From NCBI GenBank assembly GCA_036571765.1, contig BROE01000024.1, forward strand, positions 2,553,054-2,617,053: DNA of 64,000 nt. The letters run 5' to 3'. A program made the position numbers and the translations under genes. Under the pieces are notes generated by a model. The model ran no database searches. It was not told the origin of the DNA and was given only the letters and a program-made list of their open reading frames with translations. This document shows positions 20,881-32,800 of this stretch, one piece after another. Source of the stretch: Plecoglossus altivelis (taxonomy: Eukaryota > Chordata > Actinopteri > Osmeriformes > Plecoglossidae). Every line of letters starts with the position of its first letter. Position 1 is the stretch's first letter.

Positions 20881-23800
20881 TATATATATATATATATAAA
20901 TAAATATAAACACCTTTGCTGCCATGTTGAGTAAGAGACTAAGCCATGGAGCCATGGATCTTGTGAGAAATAAAACCACTGTGAGCAGCGACAAAGCGAC
21001 GGAGCCATGAATCACACAAGCTGCCAACAGGCACCCCGCTGTTACAGATAAGCCCTGCCTGTATTGCTGAATGTGTCCCTTGTGTACAAACACACACCAA
21101 CTCAGTTAGCACCGTCAACTAACAAACATCTCAATCACTGGCTATATCACGGACGCTAAACGTGGTCAAGGTAGAGCGGCACGTTATTCCATACTCTACC
21201 ACCAGGTGACGCCACAGCATCCCATTTCACGGGAAGCTGACAGTGTGACAGTTCCGCAGATTGACTCATAATGTGTTGGCATTTCAAACCTTCCCGAACT
21301 CCCACGTGATCTTGAAAACGCTGCTGTTCAAATCTGTGGAGAGCCATGATGTAGCCGATGTAAAAGGTGAGTTGCGTGCGTGTTTGCTGGCTCACCCCTG
21401 GCGCTGGAGGGTGCGGGGGGAGGCAGTGGTGTCGTGGGCGTGGGGCTTGTCGCTGGGGAGGGGCTGTTGGGAGGAGGGCTGGGGCGTCGCGCCTTGCTTA
21501 GTCATCGGCGTGCTCACCTGGAAGGCAGGGAGGAGACGGTCAGCGGGCACATGCACGCACACACACAGGGGAAGGACTGCTCTGGAATGCAAAAGTTGTC
21601 ACATGTGAGAGAAAGAGATCTTCCGGGACGGATGCGGAAGGTTCTGGAAGCTGTAGGCGGGCACCTACCTTGGTCTGGGACATGACGGGTGGCGTGGAGA
21701 GCAGGGGCTTGACGGGCCCGGCGTTGCTCTGCGGCGTGCTGATGCGGGGCGACACGTAGGAGCGAGGAGATGAGGCGTCTGACGTTAACGACATGGGGGA
21801 CTGGTTGGACTGCTGGGCTGTTGGGGGAGGGAACACAGGTGAAACACAGGTGGAACGCAGGTGGAACGCAGGTGGAACGCCGGTGGAACGCCGGTGGAAC
21901 GCCGGTGGAACGCCGGTGGAACGCCGGTGGAACGCCGGTGGAACGCCGGTGGAACGGAGTTGGTAGCAACCGCAAACTTTAAAAAAAAAAAGGCCTTTTT
22001 TGACTCGTGTCAAACTGACTTGTAAGGATTTTTTAAGGCCTGTGGGGAAAACTCATGGAAACTGGGAATTATTATCTGATGGTTGTTAGCTTTTTTTGGG
22101 AAATATGAGTTGTGATTTTTGGGTCACGATTTTACCACCCCCCCTTATTTTCCAGGTTTTTCCACGAACGTAGGAACTCGGGTGTTTAATACAACCACAT
22201 ACATTTAGCATGTGTTGTCCATCAAAACCCCTGGGCTCAGTCATCAGGTAGTCTAACTCCAACACGCACTGTGACAACACAGACACGAGAGCAAGGCCAG
22301 TCACATGGGTACACTAACAGAAGGGTCTCTTTGGTTTAGGGTTGGGAGGAGTTGGGTTAGGATGGAGAAGAGTTGGGTTAGGATGGAGAAGAGTGGGGTT
22401 AGGATTGAGAAGAGTGGGGTTAGGATTGAGAAGAGTGGGGTTAGGATGGAGAAGAGTTGGGTTAGGATGGAGAAGAGTTGGGTTAGGCTTGGGAAGAGTT
22501 GGGTTAGGATTGGGAAGAGTTGGGTTAGGATTGGGAAGAGTTGGTTTAGGATGGAGAAGAGTGGGGTTAGGATGGAGAAGAGTGGGGTTAGGATGGAGAA
22601 GAGTGGGGTTAGGTTTGAGAAGAGTTGGACAGGGTTGCCATCATGCATGCGAGGGTGAGGTGAGGAGGTAACCTACCCTGGCTGGAGAGCTGGGCGGCCT
22701 GGGAGAGGAGGGTGGTGATGTTGAAGGCTGACGGGCCCGCCGTGAGGATCTTATGGAGCATGGACTGTAACGACGCCTGGGTCACAGCTGCTGTGAGGAC
22801 TGGAAGGGAGGGGGGATAGAGAGAGAGAGAATAAAGCAACAAGCCACTATACATTCAAATAAGAGAGAGAAACCCTGTTAGCTCAGCTTGGTAGTAGCTT
22901 GGTAGTAACCTGGTCCTGAACCTTCTAACCACATGTTTGTATCTGGTCTCATGACTCAGATGGAATTCAAACCATCATCCTCCAAGTCTGCTGTTTCCTG
23001 AGTGGAAAGGTCTAGGAGAGGGTTCCGGACTACACAGCTGGTGATGCTTGTGACAGCAAGCCAGTTCAGCTGTCCTGCACTGCCACATGCAGCCTGGAAC
23101 TGGTCAGGAAACACTCGGCACAGCTAACTAGACAGCACCTAGCCCACAAGACGGCACCTAGCCCACAAGACGGCACCTTGCCCACAAGACGGCACCTTGC
23201 CCACAAGACGGCACCTTGCCCACAAGACGGCACCTTGCCCACAAGACGGCACCTTGCCCACAGGAGAGCACCTAGTCCAAAGGACAGCACCAATACCCAC
23301 AGGAGAGCACCTAGTCCAAAGAACAGCACCAATCCCACAGGAGAGCACCTAGTCCAAAGGACAGCACCAATACCCACAGGAGAGCACCTAGTCCAAAGGA
23401 CAGCACCAATGCCCACAGGAGAGCACCTAGTGATTGGCCAGCCGACCAAAAACCAGGAGGGCTGTTCCCAGCTACAGAATAACACTGCCCAAATACACAT
23501 ATTTAAGTCGTTTGTTCAAAGCGCCAATTGTTTGCACACAAGCCAGGCAAAAGAAGAAAACCCCATCAAAATACTGTTTAAGGACGTGCCCAAGCAAGGA
23601 CACGCCAGGGGCCTTGATGGCTGAGTGTTAGACTGCAGAGCAGAGCCAGGAGGGATGGGGAAAACTCCAGCTCAAACCCAATCCAACACTAACCAGAGGA
23701 ACCTTCACGCTTTCTCCCTGCCAGGAACAACTCAGAGCCAGGATCAATAAGGCGCTTCAAGCAAAAGGCCACAAAGGTTTGGGAAAAGTATGCGACTGCT

Positions 23801-26800
23801 AGTGTTAAGCAATAGTTCTTACTGACAGATGAATGATGAGAAGGGTAATTAAGGTCTTGCTAAGGAAAACAGAGGTACAGAGGGAGGTACAACTGCCTTT
23901 AACATTCATCTTTGAACACTTTTGAAGACTTAAAAACTGACTGGTAACTAATATGATTCCCATTAGCGCTCTCCCTGTCTTGGTCAATATATAAAGCCTT
24001 GACAAGTGTGTCAAGGCTTTCCAAATCATTTGTACCCCTGTTCCATACGCAACTGACCCAGCAGCCCTCGGTGATGTTCCTTCAAACGCACAGAGAAACC
24101 GTCTCCTCGCTCTCTCAAAGTCCCCACGTTGCAGCCAACAAGACAGGCATGCCGGATTCTCACCTGTCGCCAAGGTGGAAACCACTTTCAAAAGGGAATT
24201 GGAGAAGAGGGTCCATAACTATATGGAGGACATAAGGAAGCGGTATTTTGAGCTGTTGTCGTACGATCAAGGTAGCCCGTCGAGACGGAAGAAAATGTAG
24301 ACAAGTCGCAACTCATTTCATGAATTACATTTAAGGCTCCGGTGTTATTCTGGTTCACCACCGAACAGGACATAACAGGTGAAGGAAAGCATGCACGAGA
24401 TTATGGACCCAACCAGTAATAAGGACTTGATCCTGTCAGAATCTGGACCTCCTTTCCTCGTCAGAATGTCTGACCTGGTAGTTTCTCTCCCTACCGGAGC
24501 AGTGAGGGAAATAACTAGTAAGGCAGCCCCAGGTACAGGGTGCAGCCAAAACAATCCCACACGGTACTACTGGACACCGCGGGCTGCTTTCACTCACACT
24601 GTCCCTGACAGAACCACCATCCAGCAACTAAACCTTAGACCGAGCATTCATCAAAACCTTATCTAAAGAAACCTGTCCATTTCATTGAGTTGACTCCAGC
24701 ACTGATCCAACTAAAGCAAGAACAGGGTTGACAGGCAGCAGGGATGTTGAGAGGAGATTAAGACAGCCTTTTTAGCAGTGTGGCAGAGCGACAATGCTGC
24801 TCTGCGGTGAGTCTACTTAGGCACTGCAACAGAGAGCGCTGGCTCATAAAACAGCCATCAGACAGGGTGACTAGGCTGGCCCAGACAGACAGAGACACGT
24901 TAGTTTCCGCATGGTCTGTCACTCGTGCATATTGAGGAAGGGCAGGGCTGCAATTTGTGTGTGCGTGTGTGGCTCTGCGCAAAGGCCAGCCAAGTCTTAA
25001 AAATCAAGCACTAGCTACACAACAACAACCACCAAAACACGCCACTGGTAAAGAGAAAACAGACAGACAGACAGACAAGGGAGGGCGAGAGAGATGAGAT
25101 CACGAAAACGCAGCGGAGGACACAAGAGAGAAAACTAGAATCGTGGCACTACAAAAAAAAAAACCCTGCGAGCCCCTCACCCTCGTTGATCTTCGCCATG
25201 TCCACGCTGGCGTTGTTGAGCTGCAGGGCCGTCTGGAGGGCGGGGAGGAGCTGGCGGAGGAGGGTGGGGTCCTGGAGCAAGGGCGGGGCGGGGGATTGCA
25301 GCACGGGGGACACGGGGACGGTGGGGGCCGAGGACGAGCTGGGGGGCCCCGCCGGGTTCAGGCCCGGCCCCGACGACGACGACAGCTGGGACTGGGAGGG
25401 GGGCGCCGCCGCCGCTGGCTTCTCCACCTGGCCGGACTCTGGAGGAACGAGGGATGGAGGAGAGAGAAAGAGAGAGGGGAGATGGAAGGAGAGAGGGGGG
25501 GAAGCCATGTTATTGTAGTGTCTGGGTGGTAAAGGTTGGACAAAGTTTTCCACCGCTTACCAAGAAAACTCCAGTGTATTACAAAGTGTCAACACTACTC
25601 TGTGCACTAGTGCCATGCCCACTGGCAGCTCCACTGCTCCAGTACTTGGAGGTTGCATCGTTTGATGAGAGATTCATGGCTTCATCACTTAGTGCAACTC
25701 AAGATGGCGGCAAACATGTTGGCGTATGTGTATTTGTGACCTTCAGAACCCGCTAAATGTCCTGGGCTTGTGGGCTACACATCTGCCACATTTTTCGCTT
25801 GATCCAGCGACTTGGTTCACAAGATCATTGAGCTATTGACAGATCCAAGATGGATTGCTGCCTTTATGAATGAGATTTAAAAGTAGCATCAGTTGTCTGG
25901 TGTTGGCCAACATGATTTTCTAATTACAGACAGATAAGCATAACCTCCCCTCTATGAAGTGTCATCGTAACCCGTGACCATGTGCTGGGCAGCACAGTGA
26001 CTGTGGAGGAGCAGGGTTAACAGCACAGAGGCTGGGGAGGTGCAGGGTTAACAGTGACTGAGGAGGTGCAGGGTTAACAGCACAGACACTGGGGAGGTGC
26101 AAGGTTAACAGCAGTGACTGGGGAGGTGCAGGGTTAACATGGACTGGACAGGTGCAGGGTTAACATGGACTGGACAGGTGCAGGGTTAACAGGGACTGGA
26201 CAGGTGCAGGGTTAACAGGGACTGGACAGGTGCAGGGTTAACAGGGACTGGACAGGTGCAGGGTTAACATGGACTGGACAGGTGCAGGGTTAACAGGGAC
26301 TGGACAGGTGTAGGGTTAACAGGGACTGGACAGGTGCAGGGTTAACAGGGACTGGACAGGTGTAGGGTTAGCAGGGACTGGACAGGTGCAGGGTTAACAG
26401 GGACTGGACAGGTGCAGGGTTAACAGGGACTGGACAGGTGCAGGGTTAACAGGGACTGGACAGGTGTAGGGTTAGCAGCAGCGTGTGCTGTGTGCGAGCC
26501 AGGGGCTGGGGTGCTGCGGCGATGCAGTCTTTCCCAGAACACATCCGTCAGGCCCAGTGACGGCCTATGTTCCCCCTGTCGCTCATCTGCTCCAGTCGCA
26601 TCCCTCCCCCCCCCCACCCACCCCCACCCACCCTCTCTGCTGTACCGCAGCCCTCCTCTGCTTGAGACAAGCAGACGCACAGGCACACGTATCACCAGCC
26701 TACAGACCAGCCTCTTGTCCCTGGGGGTTTTTACTAGCATGGGAAAAGATCCAATCATACAGAAAGGGTGTGCATGGAAAGCACAAAGAACCAACCTTGG

Positions 26801-29800
26801 GGCTTGGATAAACTTTGTTCAATATTCCTGTAGTAAAGTAGGAATCTAGCCATTTTTCATAATACACTACAGTATTAAGGATTGGGTCTAGCAATTAGAA
26901 TATCAATGTGCTTCATTTGCAATAAGTGTATTCTTGACTGAAATATGTAGCCATCGAACAACTGCTCCAGACAATGGCATCCCAAACCTTCCCAGCTATA
27001 GAGATGAAGCAACATTGCTTGGGGGTCTTTTGCCTAGCAGCTTCCACAAGCCAGAAACTGGGGTAAGGGCTGTCTGTCAACCCTTTGGGGGGTCCCAGTC
27101 TGAAGCAGCGGATGGTAACCCACCGTGGAGACCCCACCCTGGGGTAAGAGTCGACAACAGCCCTGTGATCTCCCGTCCTCCGAGAGGAAGGAATCAGCAA
27201 GGAAATACAGCCTGGACTACAACAAAAAGCCTTGCTGCTGTGCGTATTTAGAGATGAGCCAACATCCAGGAAAAGAGGGATGGATGGAGGAAGGCTACTT
27301 AGAAAAGCTTCATACAGCACACCCAGCGCATCCAGCACACCCACCCAGCACACCCACCCAGCACACCCACCCAGCACACCCACCCAGCACACCCACCCAG
27401 CACACCCACCCACCGCACCCAGCACACCCAAAGAAAAGTAAAGATGGCTGACTTACTGGCTGCAGTGAAGCCGGAGGCGGCCGATGCCTGCATGGCCTCC
27501 CGTCTGTAGTCTCTGTCTTTGGGGAAGCTGTTGACGACGGCAGTCTTGGCAGTCTCCTTCTGCCTCTGCTCTCTGTGGATTCGCACGCAAACCATGAGTC
27601 AGGCTGGAAGCTAAGACACTCGTGCGTCCTCTGTGACCATGTGACTTACATGGGGGAGGGCGGGGAGGGGGGATGACGGCACGCGTTCACGGTTAGGCTC
27701 CGTACGATAACTATGGTGTTCCGAATTCGGTATGTTTTGGAGTTAGCTTAGCGTGCCTCGCAGCGTGTCATGGAGGTGAGTGTTTATCTTTAGTTGTGGG
27801 ATAGGCAACACTGCCTGTTGCCAGTAGCGTGGTCGGGCTGGCTTGATGAGCGTCCTAACGTTGACAACATTGGATTTCACCTGATTTAAGACCTTATGAA
27901 TGAAATCTTATTTACGAAATTGAATAAGTCTTGTCCGGCGAATAGTTCAGCTGGCTTGAATACGCAGACGAACGGCTCGAGGCGTGTCGTCATCCCAAAC
28001 ACCCCCAGAGGAGGGTGGGAGCGCGGGGTGGAGGCTCACCTCTCCAGCCACTCTTTGGGTTTCTCCCACTGGGACACCTCCGTTCTGCAGTTGTAGTAGT
28101 ACTTCTTCCCAGATGAGCTGATGTGCTCCGACCAGTCATCTCCTGGCTCGTAGGGCTGAGGGTTAGGAAGACAGGGCTGGGTCAGTCGCGTACTCTTCCC
28201 CCCCTCACACACACACTGTCCAGTTTTCAGAAACAGCACAAGGTTGAGCTTGTGCATCTAGACTGAGTACAAGGGAAAGGTGGTAGTGGTGCGCGTCACA
28301 TCCAAACTTCCACAGTACGACGACCGGCGATGAGAGAGGGTTTCCTTCTGACATTCTAATTAGGCTAATCTACATGAAGACAGGGCAAGGTGCAATTAGG
28401 TGCGTGCGGCGAGCCACAATTTTAAACGATCAATTTGAAGTTTGAGAACAAGAGAAAAAGAACACGCCTGCAGACAAAGGAGAGAGAGAGAGACAGAGAT
28501 GCAGGGAGAGAGAAAAGGAGAGAAATGCAGGGAGAGAGAAAAGGAGCGAGAGAGATGCAGGGCGAGAGAAAAGGAGAGAAATGCAGGGAGAGAGAAAAGG
28601 AGCGAGAGAGATGCAGGGCGAGAGAAAAGGAGAGAGAGAGATGCAGGGCGAGAGAAAAGGAGAGCGGGAGAGATGCAGGGAGAGAGAAAAGGAGAGATAG
28701 AGAGGGAGGACAAAGACAGGGAGAAACCTGATGCAAGACCATGCAACTCCCATCTGTGGGCTAAAGCACAAAGCCATCTCTGAGGGTTGGTTCGCATCAG
28801 CGATGGCTGCAGGGAAGTGCAGGTGACGTTCAACTGGCGCCCGCGATACCCTCCCTAAACGAGTCTACGACAGCAGGCTAGCATCCTCAACCCTCAAGCT
28901 AACTTAAGGCTAACAACCATACAACTCACAATCGAACTGTAAATGTGCCGCGTACTAAATACACAGGGGAGCAAACATTTTCCAGATTGATTCTTAAGTG
29001 TGGAAGCCTCTGGTTCCCAATAATGTTTAATGATAAGTAGTCAGCGTAGCAATTGAACTGCACTTCAGGTGCCACGCCAAACTTGAGGCAAACACTGTTT
29101 CGCCTAATTGGACACATGCAGAGAGAACATGGTTCCCCTCTGAACCATTAAGATCCTATTCCGGTGGTGTGATTCATTGTAGAGTGCCTAGCGAAGCGAC
29201 GCTAATCAGCTGCTGATCGCTTTCAGGAAGATCCCAAACCAGGTTAGAGGCGCTAGCAGGAAGCACAGCCATCTCCAGTCTCAGTTTTTTGGTAAGCAGT
29301 GTTTGAGCAACATCACTGAAATCAGCTTAACATCTCATCACTGACTGAAGGTACAGGCATGTCGCTACCCCGTGCCAAACTGAAAGGTGGTTTGACCGAA
29401 ATCATGACCCACTATTCACAAACATTTGTTAGCAACAAGGGCATGGATCTTGAGTTTCCTAATCCCCCACGTGAACCCAGTTGGGGTGACTTCCAGAAAC
29501 AGGCCATGCCAACCCATCTTCACGAGCGAAATTGAAAGGAATGGTTAGGTATTACCGGTCTCAAAAAGGTCTCTTCGACTTCGCATGTGGACCGAAACGG
29601 GTTTTGAACCAGAAGGGGGAGGTCATCCAAGGGTTTCAACCCAATCCCAGGCATAACCAGAATAAAACGGTTTGGTAGTGGGTGGAGGAGAGGGGAGGAG
29701 GAGGAGGAGGAGGAGGGGGGGGCAGGAGAGAGGAGGCGTACTCACCGTGTCTGTGGACTTGCTGCTTGGGTTGGAGTGTGAGTTGGAGCCGTGGTGGGTG

Positions 29801-32800
29801 CTGTGGTTGTGCGAGTTCTCCTGCGGAGAATAACTGGTCCCTGGAGGAAGAGAACGTAGACAAAAGCAAAGCCTCCGTTTACCACAAATGACAGGGACAA
29901 ACAGAACGGTCTAACCCTCCGCACGTCAGCGTCTAGCGAAACCTCCGTGCTCGCTGGCACAGACAGGTAAACGCAGACCACCCCAGCTCGCAGCAGGTAT
30001 GGACGAGTGATGTCTACGCTAGGTTCGTCTTCTCAATCCTCGCTAGATCGACGGTGACGTGAGGTAGCTTTTGGAATCTGGAGTGATGTGATGGCCGGGA
30101 GGTGTGCACACCGCCAGGTTTAAGAGAACAAAATCATTTCAAGAATCGTATATTATTCCTATCCGTTTTGGACTAACAAAGCACTCAAAGTACTTGTCAG
30201 GGTCAAAAAACCTTGCATTATTTAGCTAATTCCACAAACGATCAAGCTTTGGTTTAGAGGCATTGCATTTGATTTGTAGCTGACAACATTTGACTCGGAA
30301 AGCCAAAACCAAGCACATCTATCCAACCACATTGGGCAGGAAAACAAAAGATGTATCGATCTAGTAAATCTGCAGAAAGACTGGCAAAGTTACAGGTATC
30401 TTAAAACGACCGCAAAAAAAACAACTACCCTGTAGCGTTCTGTAACAAAGTCCTACTGTCGAGACAGATGAAACTGAATACTCTGCCGCAACCTTCCTGG
30501 AGGTTTTAGAAAAGAAGACCTGCCCTATTGACCTTCCCTTCTCCATTGTGAGAGGGATTGCTAGGTTACTGTTTCCAGCTTGGCTACAGCGGCTGCCAGA
30601 GGACCTGGCTCGGTGGCGTTCGCTGATGACGGGACTGTCACCGCAAATCAGCAGGTCGCATTCTGAGGTGGACAGCAAACGCCAGCGTGAGCTTGCTTAT
30701 CACTGAAGGGACGGTATGCGAATGGATCCGTCCCATGAACTGATAGAATGAGAGGGAAGTGAAGGGGTTTTGGAAATCGATCTTTGTCCAAACATCAGGT
30801 CCGTTTAGCTAGGACCATCACCTATCACAGCGGTTCACAATTGCTTAATGTCACTCTTCTAAATCCCATCACATATAAAACGTTATGCACCAGCAGGGCT
30901 TGAGACAACCATTTCCCACCGCTTCACTGCAGATGTTTAAAAATCTACGTCCCCCCACATGAACTCCCAAGCTCTGAACTCAAATAGAGTCGTGGGCTCC
31001 CCTCGTCTCCCTGTCTATGATGCCTCTTGGCCTTGATGATAGGTCTCTGTTATGCCAGTCTCTCTTTCCCCTCACCCTCCTCCTGTTCTCTCTCCAGTTT
31101 CTCCTGGTCCCACCCCCCTTCACTTCTGTGGCCAGCGATCCCTTCGCCCACTGCATCTTTCGATCTCCTCCCTTGTTACTGACAGAAGAAGCCATGAATA
31201 CCTAAAAAAGGTTTTTGGCATGTCAGTTAGGCCCCTTGGTGTGTCAGTTAGGCCCCTTGGTGTGTCAGTTAGGCCCCTTGGTGTGTCAGTTAGGCCCCTT
31301 GGTGTGTCAGTTAGGCCCCTGTTTGCATTTGGCCATGACGTGCTTCATGGGTGATCTGATCCCAGGTAGACAGGTACATGTACAAGGTTGCCACGGAGAG
31401 CAGCGTGTTAAACCAACGTCCTCGGATCCAGTCCTCATTGTCAAGTTAACAGCAGCAAATGTTCAAAGGCGACCACAACAAACCGCTTCCTGCCGGTTTC
31501 AAATACCACAGTCGGTCGGCACACACCACGCGAGTGTTTATATGCATATATGGCCGGGGGGACATGAGATACGATCCCAAGTGGTCATCGGAGAGGCAGG
31601 TGGAAACACATTATGATGGCAGGTGGGAACTGACGCACTCAGATGTCCACTACGCCAGGTGTAAACCAGCGCTTTAGGTTTCCTCTGCTGGACTGTTAAT
31701 GACAACTATGTTATTGCAATTTGTCTCTCGTGTCCCCATCACACTGAGAAAAGCTGACCTGACATATTGCACCCCCTTTTCACTCATACTGAGCTGACAG
31801 AAAAGGTAGGCATATGTTTGCCTTTAGAATGACTTGATATTGACTTGTTTCACATAATGCCCAGGTATTCACGTAATTCCTCTATTATTAAAGAATGACA
31901 GCAAGATATCATAACGACTAAACTAGGCTACTTAATAGTCAGGCATCTTATTGGCTCACGAGCGCCAAAAAAACGCAAAGTCCAAGATCCAACAAAGTTG
32001 GCTAGACAACAGTTCCTGAAAATAAGCATCCATTTACCATCAATCAACAAGGATTTCCTCCTTCCTCCAGCCCCGGGGACCACAGATGACAATCGAAGAG
32101 GCCAAAAACAAGGTCTGATCCGCAGAACGGTTGACAGGAAGATTCGCGAGGCCTTATGATGTCATGCTACCTCTTGGTTTTACGGTAAACAGACACGAGT
32201 CCCTTTACGCTGCTGCCATGCAACATGTCAGACGAAGAGAGCAAAGGTGGTCTGATGTGTTAACCTAAATTAGGCCAAATCAGACAGACGTGAAAGCCTG
32301 CTGGATGTTTCATGTGGTCTAAAAGCCTTGGCCAGAAACACAGTACAGCCATCCCATTGTGCAAGTGGGCAACTTGTTTATGCCTAGAATGCTGAGATGT
32401 AAACAAGGCTGCAGTCAGGTGAACAGAGCATGCAGGATAGGCTGCGTGGTTCCTATGCACCTGCATCAGATCCTTCCCTGCTGCGCGGACAGAACACACA
32501 GCATGTGACCCCAGTTCAACGGCCTGAACTCGCAGGTGAAACACCGGTGGCCTGCATGGTCGTCTGTGTACCGTGCCCGGTTAAAGGCGTTGACTTGGGC
32601 AGCGGCGTGGTCAAGTTGCACGTCAGACGACCCCGGCGTTGAACCCCGCCGTTCCCCTTGCGAGCATCAGAGGCGCAATGTCAACCGTTTTCTGAGAAGG
32701 GCTGAAAGGCTTTACCCAGAACCTGAAACATGATCATCGCACGTTGTGCAACGCTCCTTCCTCTACGCTCAATACGACAAATCACCGTCCCCCCTCCCCA

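Larger units (their letters stand above)
22800..25180 (-). other. WAC intron 7
   Basis: 2.4 kb. Contains the composite minisatellite, the possible SINE and unique sequence (23.8-25.0 kb), with no recognisable exon. Confidence 0.7.
25439..27456 (-). other. WAC intron 6, where a cassette exon would be expected
   Basis: 2.0 kb. It holds a 26-bp and a 13-bp minisatellite and unique sequence. No frame here resembles the human segment between SGF(A) and the SGDKP region, and the flanking phases (1/1) join cleanly. Confidence 0.7.

Noticed and set aside
22301..22658. Open frames on both strands with a heptapeptide-like repeat
   Set aside because: A 21-bp tandem unit automatically leaves frames open; it lies inside WAC intron 8.
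23118..23430. CRISPR-like alternation of repeats and spacers
   Set aside because: This is eukaryotic nuclear DNA with contiguous minisatellite units; there are no unique spacers.
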